From NCBI GenBank assembly GCA_035275625.1, contig DATEMK010000548.1:1-14951 (forward strand): 14,951 bases of DNA, written 5' to 3'. This DNA comes from DATEMK01 sp035275625 (GTDB lineage: Bacteria > Bacteroidota > Bacteroidia > AKYH767-A > OLB10). Positions 1 to 7,650 of this stretch are shown piece after piece. The position numbers and the translations under genes are program-made. Positions within the stretch are counted from its first letter, which is position 1. Every line of letters begins with the position of its first letter. The notes under the pieces are model-generated. The model had not been told where the DNA came from. It worked only from the letters and a program-made list of their open reading frames with translations, and did not search any database.

Positions 1-102
1 AATAAATATGTTAAGTGAGAACCGGTATTTCCTTTCCGGCAGGAATGAATTTTGAGCGAAATAACAGGAGGAATGACACATTAAAATTAAAACAATAAAT
101 AA

Positions 103-108
103 AGGAGG
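103..108 (+). promoter_or_regulatory. Strong Shine-Dalgarno sequence
   Basis: AGGAGG lies six bases before the ATG at 115, inside AAAGGAGGT, which is close to a perfect anti-SD complement. No other gene in this window has a comparable site, and Bacteroidetes genes usually lack one. It fixes the start of the downstream gene and suggests high translation. A second AGGAGG at 66-71 has no credible gene behind it. Confidence 0.85.
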
Positions 109-114
109 TAAAAA

Positions 115-759
115 ATGAAATTTTTAAAAAAATTAAAAGCACTAACGGTCGTTGGCATACTGGCCAGCGCTTCAATAACAGGAATTCCGGGTTCAGCATT
201 TTCTCAAACCACAGCATCATCGGAAACCCCGGTGAGGTTTGAAAAAGAAAAATCAGACATCAATAAAGATATTGCAAACATCAGGGCAGACAGGGAAAAA
301 ATTAAATCACTGAGGGAACAATGTAAAGCCACCAGGAATGATGAAGCGGCACATGCGGTGGTTAAAAAAGAATTAACGAAAGCGAATGCTGACCTGAGAA
401 GGGATAAGGCGTATCTGAAAGCCGATAAAAATGATTTGGTTTCAGATTATGACTTAGCCATCAAAGCACAGAAAGAAGCAATTGAGCAGGATGAATTCAT
501 GCTAAATGCAACGAAGAAAAAGCTGGATAAAAATTTATCCAAAGGAAATGAAGCAGCTTCGCAAAGAGATGCAATAGCTGTGGCGCAATTACAAAAAGAG
601 CTGGATAATGACAAAGCACGGCTGATCAGAGAGAGGCAGGTAAAGAATAGGGACATTGTTGCTGTCAATAAAGACATTAAGAAGGTGAATGGCCAGTCTG
701 CCATTGTTCTTTATACTGAAAATGGGGTTTCGTATGCCGATAACTGGATGGGAAAATAA
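115..759 (+). CDS. Exported lysine-rich coiled-coil protein, function unknown
   Basis: This 214-residue protein is not one I recognise as a named family. Residues 1-31 form a Sec signal peptide: a Lys-rich start (MKFLKKLK), a hydrophobic core around 10-24, and an AFSQ cleavage region near 28-31. Residues about 40-195 are almost entirely charged helix, rich in Lys, Asp, Glu, Ala and Gln with heptad-like Leu/Ile/Ala spacing. This predicts long periplasmic or surface coiled coils, with little Cys (one residue) and no enzyme motif. The last 20 residues (from about 193) change character and contain aromatic residues, so they may form a small terminal cap. The start is set by the AGGAGG at 103-108. 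A hairpin plus U-tract at 796-821 makes it monocistronic. The AAA-rich codons after ATG and the strong RBS suggest abundant production. It could be a structural envelope or stress protein, but the sequence does not show which. Confidence 0.85.
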   Translation: MKFLKKLKALTVVGILASASITGIPGSAFSQTTASSETPVRFEKEKSDINKDIANIRADREKIKSLREQCKATRNDEAAHAVVKKELTKANADLRRDKAYLKADKNDLVSDYDLAIKAQKEAIEQDEFMLNATKKKLDKNLSKGNEAASQRDAIAVAQLQKELDNDKARLIRERQVKNRDIVAVNKDIKKVNGQSAIVLYTENGVSYADNWMGK

Positions 760-795
760 GAATGTGTTTTTAAGTTGTTAAAACCTTCAAAAGAT

Positions 796-821
796 CCGGG
801 CGGACAGGCCCGGTTTTTTTT
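796..821 (+). terminator. Rho-independent terminator after the coiled-coil gene
   Basis: CCGGGC at 796-801 pairs perfectly with GCCCGG at 808-813 across a six-base loop, and eight T follow at 814-821. It begins 36 bases after the stop of the coiled-coil gene and separates it from the next gene. Confidence 0.9.
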
Positions 822-1119
822 ATGGAAATCTTTTTTTTGCTTTTGTTTAAATGAAGTAATTCAATTTCTAATCCATCCTTTGGCATTGGGTCAGTTTAGA
901 GGTTTTGTGCTTCTTAGTGACTTTGTGACTTTATGGCAAAATAATTTTTAAAGCAGAGCCGCAAAGGCACTAAGACACAAAGTTTCACTAAGCCTTTCAA
1001 AATAGACATAACCTAAAATTTAAATTAACCCACTACCCATCCTTTATTTATTTGGAAGTTTGCCGGGGAATACAGAAATTTGACAATTGAAATATTTACC
1101 CCTTCAAAATACAATATCA
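822..1119. other. Intergenic region, about 300 bases
   Basis: This AT-rich stretch lies between the terminator and the preferred start of the next gene. It holds the inverted repeat at 913-992. I found no TAnnTTTG -7 element and no small gene with a convincing start and RBS. Confidence 0.6.
913..992. repeat. Imperfect inverted repeat, dispersed-repeat type
   Basis: The left arm (913-937) begins CTTAGTGACTTTGTGAC and ends in TGGC. The right arm (958-992) contains GCAAAGGCACTAAGACACAAAG and ends CACTAAG. Its reverse complement matches the left arm with gaps and mismatches. The intervening 20 bases are AT-rich. From memory, intergenic elements built on CTTTGTGTCTTAGTGCCTTTG are widespread in Bacteroidetes and other environmental genomes. 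The left arm here looks worn. Copy number in this genome cannot be seen from one window. Confidence 0.6.
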
Positions 1120-1869
1120 ATGTCAGCAAAAAAAACAGTATTTATTTATGCATGGCTTTTATCATTCGTTCTGAATTATAAAGAAGCAGAAAGCCAGATC
1201 ATAAATAAAATAACACTTTATAAATTTGAAGAACCTTATTTTATGGGTGAGGGGATCAGCCAGTTTTTATACACTCAGGTTAATTTGATAGAGCGTGATT
1301 TTAAAACAGGTATTGACGGCAAATCAGTTATTACTTTCAGGCTTACCAGGGAGGGTGAAATAAAAAACCTGGTTGTTCTTGATTCCACAACGAACGAACA
1401 TTTTAACACGCAGGTTTATGACGCTATTGCAGATCATCCCAAGTCATGGGAAGTGGGAACATTAAATGGCGAACGGGTGGATGTTAATATGCGTGTAAAA
1501 ACCAGGTTTAGCAAAATAACCAACCCCGCCTCGCTGGGTACCGGTAATCCCATAGGGCATATTGTAAATGCAGGCAGGGAGGTTTATAACATCATCGGAG
1601 ATTATGAATACCTGGTGGATAACCTGCTTTCAGATAATTTTTATAAGGAAGGCGTAAAAGCATCAGAAGAAAATAAATTCAGTGACGCAATAAAATTTTT
1701 TGATGAAGTGATAAAATTTTCTGCCACTGAAGTGGATGCGCTTTACAGCAGGGGAGTATGCAAATACAAAATGGATGACAAAGCAGGTGCATGCCAGGAC
1801 TGGAAAAAAATTCAGTCTATGGGTAAAACCGATGCCGATAAATTAATATTGAAATATTGCGGCAATTAA
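1120..1869 (+). CDS. Exported TonB-C-like and TPR protein
   Basis: I take ATG 1120 as the start (249 residues). A TTG at 1087 would add 11 residues before the signal peptide and has no better RBS. Residues about 1-26 are a signal peptide ending near AESQ. Residues about 45-130 resemble the TonB C-terminal domain: GIDGKSVITFRLTREGEIKN is the usual strand-turn-strand, followed by a helix (VYDAIADHP) and a Trp in SWEVGTLNGERV. Residues about 172-247 form a TPR-like helical pair ending in ACQDWKK and a KYC tail, a pattern common in Bacteroidetes TPR proteins. In true TonB the domain contacts TonB-dependent receptors. Here there is no proline-rich linker, so energy transduction is doubtful and a periplasmic binding or scaffold role is more likely. 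No gene partner is evident nearby. Confidence 0.75.
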   Translation: MSAKKTVFIYAWLLSFVLNYKEAESQIINKITLYKFEEPYFMGEGISQFLYTQVNLIERDFKTGIDGKSVITFRLTREGEIKNLVVLDSTTNEHFNTQVYDAIADHPKSWEVGTLNGERVDVNMRVKTRFSKITNPASLGTGNPIGHIVNAGREVYNIIGDYEYLVDNLLSDNFYKEGVKASEENKFSDAIKFFDEVIKFSATEVDALYSRGVCKYKMDDKAGACQDWKKIQSMGKTDADKLILKYCGN

Positions 1870-1881
1870 ATTTTAAAAACC

Positions 1882-1906
1882 TTTTTCCTGATTTTAACAG
1901 GAAAAA
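1882..1906 (+). terminator. Weak hairpin after the TonB-C/TPR gene
   Basis: TTTTTCCTG (1882-1890) and CAGGAAAAA (1898-1906) form a nine-pair stem with a seven-base loop, 13 bases after the stop. No T-run follows on the + strand, so termination would have to rely on the A/U-rich stem. Treat it as a possible terminator or 3' stabilising hairpin. Confidence 0.4.
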
Positions 1907-2063
1907 ATCCTGCTGATTATTCCAATTATCCAACCCCCTTGATTACCCGCTTATCCAGGTCCAAAATACTTATTAACCCATGCAACCAATTGACTTGCTT
2001 CACCGTCCGTTTAAATAAACAAAGATATTTTCGTCAGGAACTTTTCTGTTCGAAATAAATATT

Positions 2064-2071
2064 TATTTTTG
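2064..2071 (+). promoter_or_regulatory. Candidate Bacteroidetes -7 promoter element
   Basis: TATTTTTG fits the TAnnTTTG consensus of Bacteroidetes housekeeping promoters. It lies about 60 bases before the ATG at 2133, which would give a leader of roughly 55 bases. I see no clear TTTG -33 element at the usual spacing. A 7-base inverted repeat (2030-2036 and 2070-2076) flanks and touches it. Confidence 0.4.
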
Positions 2072-2132
2072 ACGAACCTTAATTTAATCAATTATTTATC
2101 AGTAACCTCACAAATATTCAAAAATCATAAGC

Positions 2133-5100
2133 ATGAAAAAATTAATCTTTACTCTCAGTATTTTATTTTCAACAGTTCTCGCCAATGCACAGGTAGGGTG
2201 TTTTTGGCATGAAGACTTTGATCCGGCATCATTGGCGGACAGCGTTGATTCTTATACAAACAACGCGAGCAATCCCGGGTGGAACCTCGACCAGCGGCTT
2301 TTTGTAAGCTCTCCAAACAGCGACTCGGCTTACCTCGGGAATTCCGATACCGTAATTCTGTCTACAACTCCGGCAATGAATTTAACAGGCATGAATTTCG
2401 TGATGTTTGAATTTGACCAGATAAATAAAGTGCATTTTTTTGACCAGAGTATTTTAGAATTTTCTACTGATGGGGTGAACTGGCAGCAAATGCAGGATGA
2501 CGGCTTTAACCAGAATGTGGATTACCAGGGCCTCGGTGCTTTCTCAGGACAGGCCAGCAGTTTCTCAACAGCGTCTTATGGTGCATGGTTCCCGGGATCC
2601 CCTGATACAGTTCCTAATAATACCTGGTGGATGCACGAAACTTTTGATATTTCGGCTGTTGCCGCTAATGCTAACCCCTTTTATATACGCTTCAAAATGT
2701 TTGATGCTGCGGGCGACCTTGTTGATACTACCAACGGATGGCATCTTGACAATATTTGTATAACGGCAGCTCCATGTGAATTGGTTGATCCGATGGTTGT
2801 ACAATTAGCCCCCATCTGGAATAATATTACCTACAACCTCGGTCCTTTTACTGTGAATGATTCCACAGATGATCAATCAGGAATTGCATTTTCTTACCTG
2901 ATTTATTCCATAAACGGGGGACCTAATGATACGGTTATAATGACAGTGGGGGCAAGCTTATATCTTTACTCAGGGGATATTCCTGCTGTGAATGCGGGCG
3001 ATACGATTTGTTATCATATAACGGTTGTTGATGCTTCCGGGTGTGATAATAGCGCCAGCACTGTTGAACATTGCTTTGTGGCATCACTGGGCTTATCCTT
3101 CCCTTATTGTCTTGAAACGTTCGATGCCGCAGTGCTATGGACCGATACCACGGTGGCTCCGTTTGGCTCCAGCTGGCAATTAGGCACACCGGCATTCGGG
3201 GCTACTACGGGGGCTCTTTCACCACCCAATGCATGGGATATTGACCTTACATCAGGCTATCTTAATAGTTCAGAATGTTATTTATATTCACCTGTATTTT
3301 CACCAGGCACTACCGTTAATGCACGCCTTACTTTCTGGCAAAACAGGCAAACCGATATCCAGGGTGACGGAGTTACCCTGCAATATTCAAACGATGACGG
3401 AATTACCTGGAATAGATTGGACGTAGCTGCATCCGGAGGTGGTTCAGCCGTAAACTGGTACTCAGGTTTTAGTTTTAACCCGCCAGATTCGATGTGGGAA
3501 GGATCTTCAAACGGCTGGGTGAAGTCAGACTATATATTCGGGCCAACCAACCTTAATACCGGAACCGGAAACTTCATGGTTCGCTTTCGCTTTACATCAG
3601 ACGGTTTTGGAACACAGTCAGGATTTTCAATTGATGATCTTTGCTTCACCCTGCCTGAGCCAAATGATCCCGGTCTTTCTACCATAGTATCGCCTACGGG
3701 CAATGCGCCTGCGGGAACCTGTGTTCCGGTAACTGTTATGATTCATAATTATGGTTCCAACCAACTGGATTCAGCCAATGTTTATTATACCTATAACGGC
3801 CAACAACACGGACCTTTCCTCTGGACAGGACCGCTTGCATCGGGTGCTGAAGTGCAGTTTACAATGCCTTGTGATACGATCATATCGGGGTACCATGATT
3901 TATGTGCATGGGTTTCTTTAGGTGCTGATGTCAATCACTCAAATGACACTGCCTGCGCAACCCTTTTCGGAATTCCCACGGTTGTAATAGATTCATTGCA
4001 TCCTTATTGTGATGACTTTGAAGGAGCTAATCTCTGGTTCAGCCAGCTTAATCCGGGTGGCAATCCGGGCACCGTTTGGGAATTAGGTACTCCTTCATTC
4101 GGAACCACCAATTCCACACATTCAGGGATCAATGCATGGGATCTTAACCTTACTGTCGGCTATACGAATACCGCTGACGTTTCCTTATATACTCCATTCT
4201 TTGAAATTACAAATGCTTTCAATCCGTATCTTGATTTCTGGATAAACTTTAATACAGAAACAGCCTGGGACGGGGTGAGAATGGAATATTATGAAAGTCA
4301 GAACCAGACCTGGACGCTGATTCCTTATGGTCTTTTAAACGCTGTTAACTGGTATAACCAGCAAACTATTATTTGCAGCAATCAGCCTGCATGGGCTGGT
4401 ACCGGTACCCAGGGCACTGGAGGTTTGTGGTGGAATGTACGTGCCGAGGATTTGGGTCAATTGAATTTGATTAATTCAACATACGTTCAGTTCAGGTTTA
4501 CTTTCTGCACAGACGGATCTGTCACTTATGACGGAGAAAGCATTGATGATTTCTGCTTTGCAATGCCCGCTCCTTATGATGCAGGGGTGACAACCATTCT
4601 TCAGCCTTCCTTCTCCGCTCCTGCAGACAGTTGTGAGCCTGTTGAAGTAACGATCAAGAATTTCGGATACAATCCGCTAACAAGTGTTAATGTTTATTAC
4701 AGCAAGGATGATATCCCTTATGGAAACCCTGTTACTTATGGCCCTTATTTATGGACAGGCAACCTTGCAGCCGGAGCCAGCACAACATGGATACTTCCGG
4801 TTTGCGACACGGTTCCCTCGGGAGCGTATAACTTCTGTTCATGGACAGAGATTATTAATCCTCTTGTAGACGGAAATTTCTATAATGATACAACTTGCAC
4901 ACAGGGCATTGGTATTCCGACCATTGAGCTTTCCTATACCAATTCATATTGTGATGGTTTTGATTCTGCCAATGTTGGCTGGTCGGTGGAAATAGTTACA
5001 CCTACAGCCCCGGTTACAAGATGGGAATTAGGAACGCCTGCTTTCGGAACAACAAACACTGCATTATCACCGCCTAATGCCTGGGATATAAATCTTACTT

Positions 5101-6749
5101 CTCCCTATCAGGGACTTGCAGTTACAAGGTTATACACACCGTATTTTAATTTTCTGCAGGCAATAGACCCGGTTCTCAGCTTCTGGGCTAATTTTAATAC
5201 CAGCTTAGCTTCCGATGGTGTTAAATGTGAATTCAGTATAAATGGAGGGGCATGGACACAACTGTTTAATACCGGGTCGGGATCTTTCAACTGGTACAAT
5301 TCAGTTGCGTGTAACCAGGCAGCCTGGTCAGGAAATTCTGCAATAGTCCTGCAAGGAAATAATCCGAACGGATGGAGAGAAATTATTGACACGCTGCCAG
5401 CACAATTTAGTGGTGCAGACCAGGTTCAGTTCAGGTTTGAGTTCTGTTCCGGAAACCAATTTCCTTTCCCGAGTGACGGATTCTCTATTGATGATTTCTG
5501 CCTGATAGTTCCGGTTCCATTAACCGCACAGCCAACTACATGTCATAACACATCTAACCCGCCATTCATTTTCCCGGGTCAGCCTATTTTATTTGATGCT
5601 AACATCAGGAATGCCGGAACTACTGCGCTTGATTCTGTAGTTGCTCAATTGTGGATCGGTGCTAATCTGATTGCTTCTGATACAATTAATTTCTCACCGC
5701 CACTCCTTTATAACCAATCTTTGAACCATGTATTTTCAAATTCCTGGACTACTGCTCCCGGTGTGTGGGAGATCTGCATGGTAACAACTTATCCTAATGG
5801 TGGAACTGACCAGAATCCTACAGATGACACTCTTTGCTGTACGATATCGGTTATTGATACTGTCAGCGTGGCTTCAACCCCCTACTGTCCTGATTTCGAT
5901 ACTGCACCGCAGTGGGTAACGTTAAATGCGTTCCCGCCTTATGCACCCAATACATCATGGACTTTCGGGGCTCCTAATGTGAGCTTTATGACGGCTGCAA
6001 ATACAGGAACAAATGCATGGAAAACGGGTCCGTTAACCGGAAATTATCCTAATAATGATTCATCTGCATTGTTTACTCCGGCATTTAATATCCAGGTTGG
6101 AAGAACTTATAACCTGAGTTTCTGGCATAAATACAGGATGGAACAATTTCAGGATGGCGGTAATGTGGAATATTCCACTGATTTTGGAGGATCATGGACT
6201 GTGCTTGGCACAGGAGGATCTGTATCATGGTATGACTCTTATTTTGTTACTGCTCTCGGAGGATCACCTCCCCAGCCGGGATGGTCAATTGTTAACCAGT
6301 TATGGTCCAATCCGCATCACGAAATCTGCTTCCTGCCGCAGAATGGTCAGCTTGCTTACCCTGTAATGTTCCGTTTCCGTTTTGCATCGGATTATAGCGT
6401 TAACTACGAGGGTTGGTTAATTGATGACTTCTGTTTTGAAGATATTGGTCCCTGCTCTGTTAGTTTAGAAGAAATGACTTCTGCATCAGGATTGATCTTA
6501 GGGCAAAATCATCCGAACCCGGCTAACAGCATGACCAGCATTGAGTACATAATTCCTGAAAAAGGAAAAGTGGTTTTTAATATTGTAAACCTGCTTGGTC
6601 AGACGATGGATACTCCTGTTAATGAAGAACAAGTTTCGGGCAGGCACACGGTTAACTTCAACACCAACAGGCTCAGCCCCGGTATTTATTACTATTCACT
6701 CACGTTTAACAAAGAAACACTCGTGAAGAAAATGGTGATTACAAAATGA
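2133..6749 (+). CDS. Giant T9SS-exported modular protein with MAM-like repeats
   Basis: The product has 1538 residues. Residues 1-20 are a signal peptide ending ANAQ. Five MAM-like beta-sandwich units follow. Unit 1 (about 21-212) is divergent and ends GWHLDNIC. Units 2-5 begin with a YC pair at about 325, 625, 939 and 1251 and end in an S/L-IDD-F/L-C motif near 498, 802, 1117 and 1428. Shared landmarks in units 2-4 are LGTPxFG, NAWD, LYxPxF, NWY and RFRF. An Ig-like segment (about 215-320) follows unit 1. CARDB-like segments (CxPVxVxIxNxG, WTGxLAxGA) link units 2-3 and 3-4, and a divergent one precedes unit 5. Residues about 1457-1538 are a type A T9SS sorting domain (GQNHPNP, LGQ, GIYYYSL, ending KKMVITK). 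MAM-like and CARDB folds in Bacteroidetes surface proteins commonly serve adhesion or carbohydrate/protein binding. I see no catalytic domain. The start is supported by the signal peptide, and tandem stops TGA-TAG end it. It is probably an adhesin or matrix protein. Confidence 0.9.
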   Translation: MKKLIFTLSILFSTVLANAQVGCFWHEDFDPASLADSVDSYTNNASNPGWNLDQRLFVSSPNSDSAYLGNSDTVILSTTPAMNLTGMNFVMFEFDQINKVHFFDQSILEFSTDGVNWQQMQDDGFNQNVDYQGLGAFSGQASSFSTASYGAWFPGSPDTVPNNTWWMHETFDISAVAANANPFYIRFKMFDAAGDLVDTTNGWHLDNICITAAPCELVDPMVVQLAPIWNNITYNLGPFTVNDSTDDQSGIAFSYLIYSINGGPNDTVIMTVGASLYLYSGDIPAVNAGDTICYHITVVDASGCDNSASTVEHCFVASLGLSFPYCLETFDAAVLWTDTTVAPFGSSWQLGTPAFGATTGALSPPNAWDIDLTSGYLNSSECYLYSPVFSPGTTVNARLTFWQNRQTDIQGDGVTLQYSNDDGITWNRLDVAASGGGSAVNWYSGFSFNPPDSMWEGSSNGWVKSDYIFGPTNLNTGTGNFMVRFRFTSDGFGTQSGFSIDDLCFTLPEPNDPGLSTIVSPTGNAPAGTCVPVTVMIHNYGSNQLDSANVYYTYNGQQHGPFLWTGPLASGAEVQFTMPCDTIISGYHDLCAWVSLGADVNHSNDTACATLFGIPTVVIDSLHPYCDDFEGANLWFSQLNPGGNPGTVWELGTPSFGTTNSTHSGINAWDLNLTVGYTNTADVSLYTPFFEITNAFNPYLDFWINFNTETAWDGVRMEYYESQNQTWTLIPYGLLNAVNWYNQQTIICSNQPAWAGTGTQGTGGLWWNVRAEDLGQLNLINSTYVQFRFTFCTDGSVTYDGESIDDFCFAMPAPYDAGVTTILQPSFSAPADSCEPVEVTIKNFGYNPLTSVNVYYSKDDIPYGNPVTYGPYLWTGNLAAGASTTWILPVCDTVPSGAYNFCSWTEIINPLVDGNFYNDTTCTQGIGIPTIELSYTNSYCDGFDSANVGWSVEIVTPTAPVTRWELGTPAFGTTNTALSPPNAWDINLTSPYQGLAVTRLYTPYFNFLQAIDPVLSFWANFNTSLASDGVKCEFSINGGAWTQLFNTGSGSFNWYNSVACNQAAWSGNSAIVLQGNNPNGWREIIDTLPAQFSGADQVQFRFEFCSGNQFPFPSDGFSIDDFCLIVPVPLTAQPTTCHNTSNPPFIFPGQPILFDANIRNAGTTALDSVVAQLWIGANLIASDTINFSPPLLYNQSLNHVFSNSWTTAPGVWEICMVTTYPNGGTDQNPTDDTLCCTISVIDTVSVASTPYCPDFDTAPQWVTLNAFPPYAPNTSWTFGAPNVSFMTAANTGTNAWKTGPLTGNYPNNDSSALFTPAFNIQVGRTYNLSFWHKYRMEQFQDGGNVEYSTDFGGSWTVLGTGGSVSWYDSYFVTALGGSPPQPGWSIVNQLWSNPHHEICFLPQNGQLAYPVMFRFRFASDYSVNYEGWLIDDFCFEDIGPCSVSLEEMTSASGLILGQNHPNPANSMTSIEYIIPEKGKVVFNIVNLLGQTMDTPVNEEQVSGRHTVNFNTNRLSPGIYYYSLTFNKETLVKKMVITK

Positions 6750-6770
6750 TAGTTTAAAATTATTAAAAGT

Positions 6771-6803
6771 AAATCCCCGCTGTAAAAAGCGGGGATTTTT
6801 TTT
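6771..6803 (+). terminator. Strong Rho-independent terminator
   Basis: An 11-pair perfect stem (AAATCCCCGCT at 6771-6781 with AGCGGGGATTT at 6788-6798) closes a six-base loop and runs into a T-tract to 6803. It lies 21 bases after the stop of the 1538-residue gene and should end its transcript cleanly. Confidence 0.95.
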
Positions 6804-7485
6804 GGATGTGAGAATCTTTGCCGCGTCCTGGAATTTATTGAGGTAGTATCCTCCGGGATTTAAGCTTTTTCAGAACATGACAGCTTCCTTTCTTTTTATA
6901 CTGTGCTTTTCAATGATTTACCATTCTCTTTCTCTTGAAAGAAGGAACAAAGGTGAGGTTCATAAAAATTCTGATTCCTGCGAAGCCTGGTTTATACTGG
7001 CCGTTAAGTTTTAATCTTTTTGAGTCCCCTTTGAATGATCCTTTCTCTTTTGTTTTCCGTTTTGAGTCAATTTTTGCATCCGCTTATTGGGGAATGAAGC
7101 ATTCATCGGTGTCAGAAAAGTGATTTTACCTCTGAAAAAATAATTCTGAAATGCTTATCCCTATTTCTCCGGAGATTAAATGTTTTATAATGCTCCTTTC
7201 ATATTTGATGATCCTGCCAGGTTTTTATATTCACAATGCGCTTTAACCTTCGCAGCAATGAACCACGGCATACATGCAAGCCTCATTACCTATTGGATAA
7301 TCGCGGACTATAATGAGGTCTATAGAAACAGTACGTCAGCAATATGCGTCTCATCCGGGAATGGAAAGAACAATAAGCAGATTTTTTTCTTACATGTTAA
7401 ATCCCTGCATTTCCTCATGTAAATCTTTTCACAATGGACTTCCGGATATCTCTGACACCCGTGTGGCAAGCATTTACGGAACAAA
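6804..7485. other. Long intergenic region with no supported gene
   Basis: This stretch lies between two convergent T9SS cargo genes. The open frames in it (for example 7180-7422 on +) have no RBS, signal peptide, recognisable motif or Bacteroidetes-like codon pattern. Reading part of the opposite strand I also found only short interrupted frames. Two imperfectly spaced inverted repeats are visible: CCTCATTA at 7281-7288 with TAATGAGG at 7311-7318, and TTACATG at 7390-7396 with CATGTAA at 7416-7422. It may be decayed sequence or hold a non-coding RNA, but I cannot support either. Confidence 0.5.
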
Positions 7486-7511
7486 AAAGAGCCCTTATGC
7501 AAGGGCTCTTT
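7483..7511 (-). terminator. Bidirectional terminator for the convergent pair
   Basis: AAAGAGCCCTT (7486-7496) pairs perfectly with AAGGGCTCTTT (7501-7511) around the loop ATGC. On the minus strand the stem runs into six T (complement of 7483-7488), so it should stop transcripts of the 978-residue gene about 140 bases after its stop codon. On the + strand a T-rich tract (to about 7518) follows, so it may work both ways. Confidence 0.8.
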
Positions 7512-7541
7512 CTTTCTTAGCAAGAAACTACTGATTCTTCG

Positions 7542-7561
7542 CTGAGGGTTCCAATCCTCAG
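7542..7561. other. Small hairpin between two terminator-like hairpins
   Basis: CTGAGG (7542-7547) pairs with CCTCAG (7556-7561) around an eight-base loop. The loop, GTTCCAAT, superficially resembles a tRNA T-loop, but no tRNA acceptor or anticodon arm is present. No T-tract follows. Confidence 0.4.
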
Positions 7562-7611
7562 GCTCACAGGGAAAATCGCTGCAATAATATAAACAGTATT
7601 CTGAACATCAT

Positions 7612-7637
7612 CCTGCAAACATCTGCAGGTTTTTTTT
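7612..7637 (+). terminator. Plus-strand terminator-like hairpin without an assigned gene
   Basis: CCTGCA (7612-7617) pairs with TGCAGG (7624-7629) across six bases and is followed by eight T (7630-7637). It is oriented for a + transcript, yet the nearest + gene ends at 6749 and already has its own terminator. It lies 14 bases from the stop codon of the convergent gene. It may block read-through into that gene, or end an unannotated RNA. Confidence 0.7.
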
Positions 7638-7650
7638 CAGGATGAAATAT

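Noticed and set aside
66..84. AGGAGG followed by ATG-ACA-CAT-TAA
   Set aside because: It would encode only three residues, with the RBS one base from the ATG. It is not credible as a gene.
5108..5392. 94-residue minus frame inside the giant T9SS gene
   Set aside because: It is a shadow of the conserved repeat unit on the + strand, with no independent support.
6935..7123. 62-residue + frame that might be a gene remnant
   Set aside because: Its translation matches no family I know, and neighbouring frames show no continuation of a decayed protein.
7180..7534. Two overlapping + frames of 73-80 residues in the long gap
   Set aside because: They have no RBS, signal peptide, known motif or promoter, and the second frame runs through the terminator hairpin at 7486-7511.
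7541..7561. GGTTCCAATCC resembling a tRNA T-loop
   Set aside because: The flanking stem is six bases with an eight-base loop, position 57 would be C, and there is no acceptor, D or anticodon arm nearby.
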